Assembly: GCA_963704405.1 (NCBI GenBank)
Contig: OY969903.1
Span: 1,054,001-1,118,000, forward strand
Source: MFD01213-c1 sp963704405
GTDB lineage: Bacteria; Planctomycetota; Phycisphaerae; Tepidisphaerales; Tepidisphaeraceae
Length of the DNA: 64,000 bases
Reading direction: 5' to 3'
Shown: positions 17,211 through 26,198 of the stretch, one piece after another
Layout: each line of letters begins with the position of its first letter
Position numbering within the stretch: position 1 is the first letter of the stretch
Program-made: the position numbers and the translations under genes
Notes under the pieces: generated by a model
The model's input: the letters and a program-made list of their open reading frames with translations, nothing else
Database searches by the model: none
What the model was told of the DNA's origin: nothing

Positions 17211-17361
17211 CCGCCAAGCCACAAAGGCGCAAAGGAAGATGCGAAGAAATGGTGGGGTTTTTCTCTGGATGGCGGATAGGGCAATAGGCGGCAATCCGCC
17301 GGTTGATTCTCCTGAGTTTCCTTTGCGTCGTCTCCGTGTTTTTGTGCTTTCGCGGTTGTAA
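17211..17361. repeat. Imperfect inverted-repeat element between genes
   Basis: The left arm (accgccaagccacaaaggcg...caaaggaag, 17210-17240) and the right arm (tttcctttgcgtcgtctccg... to ttcgcggttgtaat, 17319-17361) are imperfect reverse complements. The two arms surround about 80 unrelated bases. It belongs to the same general class as the 3005-3172 element but has a different sequence. It sits between the divergent GNAT and esterase genes. Confidence 0.6.
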
Positions 17362-17421
17362 TCGTTTGTTGTAAAGCAGGACCACGCAGGTATTCTGCGA
17401 GTGGACAAGAAGGAGATTGCC

Positions 17422-18372
17422 ATGCCGTCGATTGATATGCCGCTGGAGCAGATGCGGGTGTATAAGCCTTCGCTTTATCGGGAGGCGGATTTTGAGAGTT
17501 TCTGGGAAGCGACGGTGGGGGCGGCGTTGAAACAGCCGCTGAATGCGGAACTGATTCCGTTTGATTTGCCGGCGCGGGGGTTGCAGAGTTATGCGGTGCG
17601 GTTTGATGGGTTTGAAGGGGGGCGGATCGCGGGGTGGTACGTGCGACCGGAGAAGCGGGGGAAGTTTCCGGGGATTTGCATTTATCATGGCTATAGCGGG
17701 CGGGGGCCGCGGCCGGTGGATTTGATTCATTATGCGGCTCAGGGGATGTGCGTGCTGAGCATGGATTGCCGCGGGCAGAACGGGCAGTCGCAGGATCTGC
17801 TGATGACGCCGGAAGGCAATGCGGCGGGGTGGATGACCAAGGGGATTCGCGATCCTCGTCATTACTATTATCGCTATGTATATGCCGATGCCCTGCGGGC
17901 GCTGGAACTGCTGGCGCGGCGGGAAGAAGCAGACGCAGACCGGCTGGCGATCACGGGCGGCAGCCAGGGCGGGGGGATTTCGCTCGCAGTTTCAGCGCTT
18001 TCGAGCAGGCCGATCCTGTCGTTGCCGGATATTCCGTTTTTATGCGATTATCGGCGGGCGATCGCGATTGCGCAGGATGGGCCGTATCCTGAAATTCCGC
18101 GTTTTTTGAAGGCGTTTCCGGATTTATATGAGCAGGCGATTCGAACTTTGAGTTATTGCGATTGCCTGAACCTGGCGCCGCGGATTAAGTGCCGGACGGT
18201 AATTTGTAATTGCCTGTGGGATGACGTGTGCCCGCCGAGCACGATCTTTGGGGTCTATAACCACATTTCTGCGGAGAAGCAGATGGAGGTTTATCCGTTT
18301 CATAAGCACGACATTCCGTATGACCATTATGAGACGAAGTTCAGATTGTTGATGGAGGTTTTGAATCCATGA
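17422..18372 (+). CDS. Acetyl xylan esterase / cephalosporin-C deacetylase, CE7
   Basis: 316 residues from the ATG at 17422 (AAGGAG at 17409-17414; an upstream GTG at 17401 has no site). It is an alpha/beta hydrolase of carbohydrate esterase family 7, removing acetyl groups from xylo-oligosaccharides and related sugars. The nucleophile is Ser181 in GGSQGGG, and spacing to known CE7 enzymes puts the acid at Asp267 (LWDDVCPPST) and the base at His296 (FHKHDIPY). The family oxyanion/RGQ motif is DCRGQNGQS near 115-123. There is no signal peptide, as usual for CE7, which is mostly intracellular. The convergent AraC regulator is a candidate controller. Confidence 0.88.
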   Translation: MPSIDMPLEQMRVYKPSLYREADFESFWEATVGAALKQPLNAELIPFDLPARGLQSYAVRFDGFEGGRIAGWYVRPEKRGKFPGICIYHGYSGRGPRPVDLIHYAAQGMCVLSMDCRGQNGQSQDLLMTPEGNAAGWMTKGIRDPRHYYYRYVYADALRALELLARREEADADRLAITGGSQGGGISLAVSALSSRPILSLPDIPFLCDYRRAIAIAQDGPYPEIPRFLKAFPDLYEQAIRTLSYCDCLNLAPRIKCRTVICNCLWDDVCPPSTIFGVYNHISAEKQMEVYPFHKHDIPYDHYETKFRLLMEVLNP

Positions 18373-18418
18373 TCGGATTGCGTCAGTCACCGTTTATGGC
18401 GCGTGGCCAGGCCGGGGG

Positions 18419-19384
18419 CTATGGTTCGGGTGCGGGAGATGTGGAGCCGGCGAATTGCTGGCGATATTTGGTGGCGCTGATGCCGAAGTGGGCTTTGAAT
18501 CTTCGGGCGAAGTAGTTGGGATCATTCCAGCCGACTTGTTCGCCGATGGCGCTGATGTCTCGGCGTGTTCTAAGCAGCAACAGGGCGGCGCGCTCGGCGC
18601 GGAGCTTGGCGAGGAATTGCATGGGGGGAGCGCTGGTGTGGGCGCGGAAGAGGCGGACGAGGTAGGACTTGTCGAGCTTGAGCCGCCTGGCGAGTTCGGG
18701 CAAAGTCCAGTCGCGGCGGATGTCTTCTTCCATCACGCGGATGGCCTCGGAAACAGCCTGGTGCGGTTCGGGTTTTCCTTTGCGAATTTTGTGAACCGAC
18801 GCGGCGAGCTCGCGGCCAATCTCGGTGACGAAACCGAGGAGCCGGCTGATCTCGTCGATGTTAGTGTGATCGCGGGCGGCGTATTCGGAGTCTTCGGGTG
18901 AGGTGGTTGTACTGTCGGTTAAGCTGCTTTTTATTGTGCTATCGGAGAGTTCGTCCATCAGGGCGGCGCAGCGATTGATGGAGTCTTCGGGGAGGTGGAC
19001 GTGGAGTAAGCCGCGGCGGTCGAGGGATTCGGGGGCGGCCCAGAACATCAGCTCCATGGCGGGGTCTTCACGGGTCCAGGCGAGTTCGCCTTGAAGAAGT
19101 TCGAGGCCGAAGCGGCAATCATAGAGATCGAGGCCGACGGCTTCTTCGTAGGCATGCCAGGCGCCAGGGCGGAGGACGAAGGCGTCACCGCGGCTGATGG
19201 TCTGCTGGCCGAAGATGGTTCGGTGGGTGGCGGTACCACCGACGACGAGGATGATCTGCATGAAGTCGCGGTCGGCCATGGGAACGTCGCCGTTGACCAC
19301 AGTGCGGGTTGCACGAATGGGGAGCTGGCCGGGGAGGAAGAACTGCCGACCCTGAAGGCGAACGGTTGAGGTCGATGTGGACAC
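18419..19384 (-). CDS. AraC-family transcriptional regulator with cupin-like N-terminus
   Basis: 321 residues. The N-terminal 110 residues look like an AraC-type cupin (TATHRTIFGQQTISRGDAFVLRPGAWHAYE). A variable, Ser/Thr-rich linker follows near 150-175. The C-terminal double helix-turn-helix spans about 215-312: AIRVMEEDIRRDWTLPELARRLKLDKSYLVRLFRAHTS, then AISAIGEQVGWNDPNYFARRFKAHFGISATKYR. It should bind a small sugar-like ligand and activate a nearby operon. It converges with the CE7 esterase, which is a plausible but unproved target. Confidence 0.87.
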   Translation of the reverse strand: MSTSTSTVRLQGRQFFLPGQLPIRATRTVVNGDVPMADRDFMQIILVVGGTATHRTIFGQQTISRGDAFVLRPGAWHAYEEAVGLDLYDCRFGLELLQGELAWTREDPAMELMFWAAPESLDRRGLLHVHLPEDSINRCAALMDELSDSTIKSSLTDSTTTSPEDSEYAARDHTNIDEISRLLGFVTEIGRELAASVHKIRKGKPEPHQAVSEAIRVMEEDIRRDWTLPELARRLKLDKSYLVRLFRAHTSAPPMQFLAKLRAERAALLLLRTRRDISAIGEQVGWNDPNYFARRFKAHFGISATKYRQQFAGSTSPAPEP

Positions 19385-19580
19385 GGGAAGCAGGTTTCGC
19401 AGATTTGGATGGCAATGTCAATATTGTCCTATTGTTAATATTTGGATTATTTGGAGGGGGAGGGTGGGGTTGGTGGGTTTAAATAGAGGTGAGGGGTGTG
19501 GTTGGGGGGTAGGGGGAGGGGATAAGCAGCGACAGGGAGTTCCAATCGCGAAGCCCAGGGCGGACGCTTAGAATGCCACT

Positions 19581-20327
19581 ATGACGTCTGAGCAGTTACA
19601 AGAGCGGTGCGAGATTGGCCAGCGGCAGTTGATGGAGATGCGGTATCTCGATGCGATCGAAACGCTGGCGAGTGCCGAGACGGTGGCCTGGGCGGCGGGG
19701 GATTTTGATACGTTGGCGCGGTTGTATATGCCGCTTCAGGAGGCGCGGCGGCAGGCGCGGCAGCGGTGTGGGGAGGGGCTGGTTCAATTGGACCTGATGG
19801 CACCGGCAGAGGGGTTTGATGCGGGGGCGCTGTTGGATGAGAGGCCGCATGGGCAACTGGTGGTGGCAGGGTGGGGGTCGGTTTGGCCGGCGGTGGAGGT
19901 GCGACGGGTGGCGCGGGAGCGGAAGGTTTATATAGAGACGTTTTTGGCGGCGGCGTATCCGATTGTGGGGGGAGAGACGGCGGTGGTGATTGTGCCGACG
20001 GAGGATGTGAGGCTGCCAGAACCTGCGGTACGGACGATTGACGGGCTGTTGCGGTTGCTGCCGGCGCATTGCCTGATATTTGGGCCGACCGAGTTACCGC
20101 GCGGCGCGCGGCGGGGAAGTACGGAGACATTTGGGATGGTGATGGGGATGTGGGAGCGGCTGCACCAGCCATTTTTGGCGATGGCGGATTCGATGCCGGA
20201 TGCCATTGGGCGGATGGAGGGGTATCGAAGGACGATCCTGGTGGATTCGGCTTGTGAGTTGGCGCATCAGAAGTTGTCGGATGCGGCTCGGCGGATGAGC
20301 CGCCGAGGCGCGGAGGAGGCAAGGTGA
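19581..20327 (+). CDS. Conserved-looking protein of unknown function, TPR-like N-terminus
   Basis: 248 residues with no signal peptide. The first 60 residues form two antiparallel helices (RCEIGQRQLMEMRYLDAIETLASAE, then AAGDFDTLARLYMPLQEARRQARQR) like a TPR hairpin. A mixed alpha/beta core follows (GQLVVAGWGSVWPAVEVRRVAR, a YPIVGGETAVVIVPTEDVRLP strand pair). A Gly/Arg-rich loop (PRGARRGSTETFG) and C-terminal helices complete it. Coding character is strong, with high GC at third positions. I do not recognise the family. Upstream 19385-19580 is purine-rich and has no feature I can name. Confidence 0.6.
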   Translation: MTSEQLQERCEIGQRQLMEMRYLDAIETLASAETVAWAAGDFDTLARLYMPLQEARRQARQRCGEGLVQLDLMAPAEGFDAGALLDERPHGQLVVAGWGSVWPAVEVRRVARERKVYIETFLAAAYPIVGGETAVVIVPTEDVRLPEPAVRTIDGLLRLLPAHCLIFGPTELPRGARRGSTETFGMVMGMWERLHQPFLAMADSMPDAIGRMEGYRRTILVDSACELAHQKLSDAARRMSRRGAEEAR

Positions 20328-20434
20328 GGGAGGTTGGGGGCGCATTTTTTGTTTTGCGGGATAAGTAAATATTGTCAGCTTCGGAGCGGGGGTGTTACAA
20401 CCCGGCTTACTTTGCGAATGGCTGGAGGTTTTGC

Positions 20435-21316
20435 ATGTCGATGTTTGGGTATGGCGGTTATGGGTATGGCAACCAGTATGGCAATGGTGGTGGATTCAAC
20501 CTTCGGCTGATTGTGGGGTTGATCATTGCTGTGATTGGGGTGGTGGGATATTTCAGCCACACGAGCGTGAATCCGGTGACGGGGGAGAAGCAGCATGTGA
20601 ATATGTCGGCGGAGGAGGAGATGCGGCTAGGGTTGCAGGCGACACCGCAGATGGCCGCCGAGATGGGTGGGGAGTTGAATCCGAATGATCCGGAGGCGGA
20701 GGAGGTGCGGTATGTGGGGAATCGGGTCTGGCAGCGCAGTGATGCGGCTCATAGCCCTTATGCGTATCGATATCATTTGCTGGCGGACACGCAGACGGTG
20801 AATGCGTTTGCACTGCCGGGGGGGCAGGTGTTTATCACCAAGGCTTTGTACGATCGTCTGGCGGATGAAGCGGAGTTGGCGGGGGTGCTGGGGCATGAGA
20901 CGGGGCATGTTGTGGAGCGGCATTCGGCGCAGCAGATTGAGAAGGGCCGCCTGGGGAGCATGCTGGTGACGGCGGTGGCGGTGGGGGCGAGTAATCGGCA
21001 GAACGGATATTCGACGGCGATGATCGCGAACGTGGTGGAGCAGATGACGCAGTTGAAATTCAGCCGCGAGGATGAATCGCAGGCAGACAGCTGCGGGCTG
21101 AAATTCATGGCGCAGGCGGGATATGACCCGCGGGCGATGCTGGATGTGATGAAGGTGCTGATGCAGGCGAGCCCGGGCGGGAGGCAGCCGGAATTTATGA
21201 TGACGCATCCGCTGACGCAGAACCGGATCAACGATATCGAAACGGAATTGGCCCACGATTATCCGCAGGGGATTCCAAGCGATCTGATGCGGGGGAACGT
21301 GCTGCCGAAGGACTGA
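20435..21316 (+). CDS. Membrane-anchored M48-family metallopeptidase
   Basis: 293 residues from the ATG at 20435 (GGAGG at 20424-20428; a longer frame from 20372 has no site). A Gly/Tyr-rich head is followed by one membrane segment (about 23-41). The zinc site is HETGH at 154-158, and Glu214 in REDESQAD is the third ligand, the usual M48 arrangement. The segment LPGGQVFITKALYDRLADEAELAGVLGHE is the family signature strand and helix. It resembles BepA/Oma1-like quality-control proteases that act on envelope or membrane proteins. There is no C-terminal TPR domain, so it is of the short type. Confidence 0.88.
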   Translation: MSMFGYGGYGYGNQYGNGGGFNLRLIVGLIIAVIGVVGYFSHTSVNPVTGEKQHVNMSAEEEMRLGLQATPQMAAEMGGELNPNDPEAEEVRYVGNRVWQRSDAAHSPYAYRYHLLADTQTVNAFALPGGQVFITKALYDRLADEAELAGVLGHETGHVVERHSAQQIEKGRLGSMLVTAVAVGASNRQNGYSTAMIANVVEQMTQLKFSREDESQADSCGLKFMAQAGYDPRAMLDVMKVLMQASPGGRQPEFMMTHPLTQNRINDIETELAHDYPQGIPSDLMRGNVLPKD

Positions 21317-21370
21317 GAGGTGCGGAGAAATGGGTGTGGCTGAGGCGGGGTTGGCGAACTCGACTCGGGC

Positions 21371-22201
21371 TTATGCGGCGAGGGAGGTGGTTGGGGATTT
21401 GGCGGCGGGGAGGTAGATGCTGAAGGTTGTACCTTTGCCAATTTCGGATTGGACTTCAATTCGGCCGCGGTGGTGTTCGATGATTTCTTTGCAGATGGCG
21501 AGGCCCAGGCCGGTGCCTTTGGCTTCGCCTTTTCTGGTGGTGCCCTTGGTGGTGAAGAAGGGCTGGAAGATTTTGGGGAGGAGTTTTTCGGGGATGCCGG
21601 GGCCGGTGTCGATGACCTGGATGCGCAGCTCGTTGTCCCCGTCGGTGCGGGCGGCTTTGACCCAGAGCGATCCGCCTTTGCCGAGCATGGCCTGGCGGGC
21701 GTTGATGAGGAGGTTGAGGAGGACTTGTTCGAGCTGGACTTCATCGCCGTCGACGAGGAGATCGGGCGGGATTTGAACGCGGAGGGCGATGCCGTCTTTC
21801 TGGGGATCGCGAGCGAGGACCATGAGGACTTCATCGACGAGCTTTTGCACGCTGACATGACCGAAGGTGGATTCGCCGCGGGCGAGGCTGAGCATGGAAT
21901 TGCAAATCTTGCCGGCTTTGCTGGAGGCCTGGAAGGATTTGTTGAGGGCCTTTTTAATCAGCTCCATGTCGGGCTTGTTGCTTTCAGCGCTTTGCAGGGC
22001 GAACTGGCTGTAGCTGACGATGGGGGTGAGCAGGTTGTTGAATTCGTGCGCGATGACGGCGGCGATGGTGCCGATGGTGGCGAAGCGCTGCGATTCGGTG
22101 AGCTGCTCTTTGACCGAGTCGAGCTGTTCCTGCGCTCTTTCGAGCTCGTAGGTGATGGCATTTCCAATTGAACCGGGAGATGGGATGGAATCGTCGGTCA
22201 T
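21371..22201 (-). CDS. Soluble sensor histidine kinase
   Basis: 276 residues. There is no membrane segment and no sensor domain beyond a short coiled coil (ELERAQEQLDSVKEQLTES). The phosphoacceptor box is IAHEFNN with His52. The ATPase domain has the N box NLLINARQAM, G1 DTGPGIP, F box FQPFFTTK and G2 GTGLGLAI. It should autophosphorylate and pass the phosphate to a response regulator, but none is adjacent. The coiled coil suggests that it receives its signal from a partner protein. Confidence 0.88.
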   Translation of the reverse strand: MTDDSIPSPGSIGNAITYELERAQEQLDSVKEQLTESQRFATIGTIAAVIAHEFNNLLTPIVSYSQFALQSAESNKPDMELIKKALNKSFQASSKAGKICNSMLSLARGESTFGHVSVQKLVDEVLMVLARDPQKDGIALRVQIPPDLLVDGDEVQLEQVLLNLLINARQAMLGKGGSLWVKAARTDGDNELRIQVIDTGPGIPEKLLPKIFQPFFTTKGTTRKGEAKGTGLGLAICKEIIEHHRGRIEVQSEIGKGTTFSIYLPAAKSPTTSLAA

Positions 22202-22298
22202 CAGTATCGAGCATATCGGTTGGAAAATGCGATGAGCTTCATGCCGTCATTCTGCCGGGCGGGTGCGGGGTTTATCAGACGTGAAGGGGCGCAGTTTG

Positions 22299-23401
22299 CT
22301 ACGTAATGGCCGCGGCGAGCAGTTCGCGGGCGACATAATGGATGTGCTCTTGCGGCAGTTCCGGATAGACGGGGAGGGCGAGCGCCGTGTGCAGGCGCGT
22401 TCGCTTTCGGGGAAATCGCCCTGGCTGTAGCCGAGGCCGGTGAAGCACTCCTGAATGTGAAGGGGCATTGGGTAATAAATCTCACTCCCGATGCCCCTTG
22501 CGGTGAGATGTTCCCGGACGGCGTCGCGGCGGGGAACGCGGACGACATATTGATTGTAAATGCTATAATTGCCATCGTCGATGGCTGGCGTCTGGATTTT
22601 GCCGCCGGCGAGGAGCTGGTCATATAGCGCGGCGTTTTTTCGGCGGGATTCGTGCCAGGTGTTGAGGTGTTTGAGTTTTACATCAAGGACGGCGGCCTGG
22701 ATGGCGGCCATGCGGAACATGCCGCCGATCTCTTTGTAATAATAACGGGGGCGCATGCCGTGCTCGCGGAGAAGGCGGACTCGGTCGGCGAGCTTGTCGT
22801 CGTTGGTGCAGACGGCGCCGGCGTCGCCGAAAGCGCCGAGGTTTTTGGTGGGGTAGAAGCTAAGGCAGCCGATCTGCCCGACGGAACAGGCGGGCTTGCC
22901 GAAACGCTTGGCGCCGATGGCCTGGGCGGCGTCTTCGATGACAGGGATATTGCGAGCGGCGGCAATGTCGTTGATGGCTTCCATCTTCGCCATCTGGCCG
23001 AACAGATGGACGGGGATGATGGCCCTGGTTTTTGGGGTGATTGCGGCCTGAATTTTTTTGGGATCGATGTTGAAGGAATGGGGTTCGATATCGACGAAGA
23101 CGGGCTTTGCGCCCAGCCGCGCGATGCAACTGGCGGTGGCGAAGAAGGTGAAGGTTGGGCAGATGACTTCATCGCCGGGACGGATGCCAAGGGCCATTAA
23201 GGCGACGAGCAGGGCGTCGGTGCCGCTGGTGACGCCGATGGCGTGTTTGACGCCGCAATAGGCGGCGAGATTTTTTTCAAAATTGACGACGTGGGGGCCG
23301 AGAATCAAGGCCTGGGAGTCGCAGACGGCGTCGATGGCGTTGCGAATTTCTTCGCGGAGGGGCGCGTACTGCGCCTGGAGATCGAGCAGTTTCACTTGCA
23401 T
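22299..23401 (-). CDS. DegT/DnrJ/EryC1/StrS aminotransferase, frameshifted near its C-terminus
   Basis: A PLP-dependent sugar aminotransferase of about 367 residues, used in nucleotide-sugar and surface-polysaccharide synthesis. Landmarks are the start MQVKLLDLQAQYAPLR, TSGTDALLVALMALG, VIEDAAQAIGA, and the Schiff-base Lys186 in SFYPTKNLGAFGDAG. Read straight, the frame ends at 22247 in an Arg/Ser/Pro-rich tail that does not fit the family. One base over from about 22392 it gives the expected ending LALPVYPELPQEHIHYVA and stops at 22299. A missing C in a CC run (GCCTG for GCCCTG on the coding strand) would restore it. The amino-sugar product is unknown. Confidence 0.83.
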
Positions 23402-23456
23402 GAAAGCAGATTAAGAGCGGCTGGTGAAAAAGTAAAAACAATGGGCGGCTGATCGG

Positions 23457-23601
23457 GCGGATAAGGCAGGGCAACCGCATTCTCCGCCGGTCCATGTGGG
23501 CGATCTGCATTGGCGATTTGAAAACCAGGATCGCTCGTCAGGCGCTCAGGCATCTTTTCAGGACTTACAGGAGAATGCGGTTACCCTGGCGGATAAGGCG
23601 G
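23457..23601. repeat. Short inverted-repeat element between dnrJ-like and hpnE genes
   Basis: cagggcaaccgcattctcc (23467-23485) and ggagaatgcggttaccctgg (23570-23589) are near-perfect reverse complements. The outer GCGGATAAGGC occurs in direct orientation at both ends (23457 and 23588). The unit is about 140 bases with no coding sequence and looks like a small non-autonomous element. Confidence 0.6.
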
Positions 23602-23700
23602 CTTTGCAAAGCCGGACTTGATCCGGATGCTGTTGTCTGTTCCAGTGAAGATGTGCGGCTGTTCTTTGGGCGGAATGTCTGGCGATTGCAGCAATTATTT

Positions 23701-25164
23701 ATGGCTGATGTGGTAACTGAACTTCAATCCGCCGCGGTGACAGTGGGCGGAAGCGTTCCGCGTGTGATCGTGATTGGAGGGGGCCTTGCGGGGATGGCGG
23801 CGGCGGTTGCGCTGGAGGGGATTCGGGGACCGGGGGGCGCGGGTGTTGATGTCACGCTGATCGAATCGCGTAAATCGCTTGGGGGGCGGGCAAGTTCGTT
23901 TGAGGATCCGCAAAGCGGGGAAGAGCTGGATAATTGCCAGCATGTTTTGCTTGGGTGCTGCACCAACCTGCTGGATTTTTATGGCAGGCTTGGAGTTCGG
24001 CATCTGATTCGTTTTGAGCGGACGATTCATTTTCGCGATGGCGCGGGGCGGCGATTTGATTTGACGGGGATGCGCGGTTGCCGGCGCCGCTGCATCTTGG
24101 ATTTTCTTTTGCGACGTTTGGGGCGCTCTCCTGGGCTGAGCGGATTGCGTATTCGCGGGCGATGCTGGCGATGTTGCGGCTGGGCGCGGCGGGAACGGCG
24201 GCGCAAGAAGCTGGTGGAGGTTTCGTTTGGACAGTGGCTTGATGAACACCATCAGCCGGCGTCACTGCTGGCGAAGATGTATGAGCCGATTCTGGTAGGC
24301 GCGCTCAATGAGGATTGCAGGCTGGCAAGCGCGGAGTATGCAATTCAGGTTTTTCAGGATGCGATGCTGGCTAATGCGGATGGGTATTTGCTGGGGTTGC
24401 CGACGTGTCCGTTGAGTCAGTTGTATGGGAAGCAGCCGTGCGGGAATGTTCGTCTGGGGACCCGGGTTGCGGAGTTGAAATTTGCGGGTGAACGGGTGAC
24501 GGGTGTCATGCTGGCCGGCGGGGAGGAGCTTGCGGCGGATGCGGTCGTGCTGGCGACGAATCATCACGCGGTGCGGCGATGGATTCCGTCGGAGCTTGCA
24601 GATCGGGATGAGCGGTTTGGGGGGCTTGATCGGTTGGATAGCGTGCCGATTCTGGGGGTGCATTTGTGGTTTGATCGGGCGGTGATGACGGATTCGCACG
24701 CCGCGTTGATTACGGGGCCGTTGCAGTGGTTGTTCCGGAAGGATGAGGAGGGGAAGATTTTGCATGGGGTGATTAGTGCGGCGCGGGACTGGGTGGGTCG
24801 GCCTAAGGAAGAATGCCTGAAGGCGTTTGAGGCGCAGGTGCGGAAGGTGCTTCCGGGGGCGGCGGAGGCGAAGCTGGTTCATGGGGTTATTGTTATTGAG
24901 AAGCGGGCAACTTTTTCGCCTGTGCCGGGGGTGGATCGGATTCGGCCGGGGCAATCGCCTGGGGAACGGGGGATTCAGAATTTGTATCTTGCGGGGGATT
25001 ACACGCGGACCGGATGGCCGGCGACGATGGAGGGGGCGATCCGCAGTGGTTATCTGGCGGCGGAGGGATTGGCGCGGCGGATGGGGATTTCGAAGGATGC
25101 ATCGTTCCTCGTTCCGGATCTGAAAGCGGATTGGCCGGCGCGGGTATTAGGTTTGGGGGATTGA
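23701..25164 (+). CDS. hpnE: Hydroxysqualene dehydroxylase-like FAD protein (HpnE), with two compensating frame changes
   Basis: 487 residues. The N-terminal FAD-binding motif is IVIGGGLAGMAAAVAL (residues 23-38), and a RASSFEDPQSGEELDNCQHVL stretch follows, as in HpnE/amine-oxidase-like FAD enzymes that make squalene for hopanoids. From about residue 123 to 170 the frame gives Arg/Cys-rich sequence. One base over, the same DNA reads the expected family sequence (ARLPAPLHLGFSFATFGALSW, then AERIAYSRAMLAMLRLG), before the original frame resumes. A missing G in a GGGG run near 24069 and a second change near 24205-24220 would restore the gene. The C-terminal ending (LYLAGDYTRTGWPATMEGAIRSG) is canonical. 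No hpnC or hpnD is in the window. Confidence 0.8.
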   Translation: MADVVTELQSAAVTVGGSVPRVIVIGGGLAGMAAAVALEGIRGPGGAGVDVTLIESRKSLGGRASSFEDPQSGEELDNCQHVLLGCCTNLLDFYGRLGVRHLIRFERTIHFRDGAGRRFDLTGMRGCRRRCILDFLLRRLGRSPGLSGLRIRGRCWRCCGWARRERRRKKLVEVSFGQWLDEHHQPASLLAKMYEPILVGALNEDCRLASAEYAIQVFQDAMLANADGYLLGLPTCPLSQLYGKQPCGNVRLGTRVAELKFAGERVTGVMLAGGEELAADAVVLATNHHAVRRWIPSELADRDERFGGLDRLDSVPILGVHLWFDRAVMTDSHAALITGPLQWLFRKDEEGKILHGVISAARDWVGRPKEECLKAFEAQVRKVLPGAAEAKLVHGVIVIEKRATFSPVPGVDRIRPGQSPGERGIQNLYLAGDYTRTGWPATMEGAIRSGYLAAEGLARRMGISKDASFLVPDLKADWPARVLGLGD

Positions 25165-25276
25165 AGGGTTGGTGCGTTTTTCAGATGGCGGCAGCGTAAG
25201 ATTGCGTGATTGTAAATCCCTGGGGCGTTGCAGGACGACGGATACGGTTAATCAAAATGTTTTTAATGGGTAAGTC

Positions 25277-26068
25277 ATGAGCGCCGCTTCGCAGTTTCAT
25301 GTATCGCCGACGCATCAACCGCTCTTTCGAGAGATTGGTTTGGATGGAGAATCTGTTTTTACGGATGAACGGATCAAGGTGTGGCGGTCGCTTCCGGATC
25401 GTGAGAACTGCACGCTGGATGAACGGCTGGCGGACGGGCGGGTGATTCGGTTGCACATTAAGCGGTATCCCGGAGGGGGCAGAGGGAGTTCGCTGTTGCG
25501 CACGCCGGCGGGATTGGAAGTCGCGGGTTATCGGCTGCTGGCGGAGAACGGGATTCCCGCGGCCCCGTTGATCGCTCATGGGCGTCTCGCCGACGGGCGG
25601 AATTTTGTGATTTTGCAGGATCTCAGCGGGTATACGCCGGCGGATAAATTGGTCGAGCGCGGCACGCCTTTCGAGGCGCTTCTTGAAGCGACAGCCCGCG
25701 TCGCCGCCAAGCTTCATGCGGCTGGTCTTCATCACCGTGATCTTTATCTTTGCCATTTCATGGCGAGTGATGAGCAGGTTCCGGTGGATATCCAGTTGAT
25801 CGATACGGCTCGCGTGGCGCGGCTGAATAATCTGCTCACGCGCAAGCGATGGATTGTGAAAGACCTGGCGCAATTTTGGTACAGCACAACGAAATTAAAT
25901 GTGACGGATGAGCAGCGGCGGCGATGGCTGGAGGTTTATGCCGATGCGCGGCAGATCGCCTCGGGGCCGATCCTGAAGGCGATTGAGCGCAAGGTTCAAT
26001 CTATTGCGCGGCATGATGTTCGGCTGAATGAAAAGCAGCCCAGGCGGAATATTTCATTGCCGAAATGA
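25277..26068 (+). CDS. Lipopolysaccharide-core kinase, WaaP/KdkA type
   Basis: 263 residues with a protein-kinase-like small fold. Lys62 in RLHIKRY is the likely ATP lysine, Glu81 in GLEVAGYRLLAENG is in the alpha-C position, and the catalytic loop is LHHRDLYLCHF with Asp155, followed by VDIQLIDTARVAR as the metal-binding segment. WaaP and KdkA phosphorylate heptose or Kdo in LPS core. Its presence with the beta-barrel gene just downstream suggests a diderm outer membrane. The acceptor sugar is not determined from sequence. Confidence 0.83.
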   Translation: MSAASQFHVSPTHQPLFREIGLDGESVFTDERIKVWRSLPDRENCTLDERLADGRVIRLHIKRYPGGGRGSSLLRTPAGLEVAGYRLLAENGIPAAPLIAHGRLADGRNFVILQDLSGYTPADKLVERGTPFEALLEATARVAAKLHAAGLHHRDLYLCHFMASDEQVPVDIQLIDTARVARLNNLLTRKRWIVKDLAQFWYSTTKLNVTDEQRRRWLEVYADARQIASGPILKAIERKVQSIARHDVRLNEKQPRRNISLPK

Positions 26069-26198
26069 TGATGGGCAACTGTGCCCGGGGGATGTCTGCA
26101 TTCTTCAGAAATCAGAATTTGGCGTCCCACCAAGCCCTGCCCCGGAGTGCCGGAGGGAAAGGAGTCAGGGCAGCGAGTCATCCTCTGCTGAGTTGACT

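Noticed and set aside
17182..17862. An N-terminal extension of the GNAT gene up to 17862
   Set aside because: The extra 220 residues are repeat-derived and low-complexity and overlap the start of the divergent esterase; the ATG at 17181 begins the family sequence.
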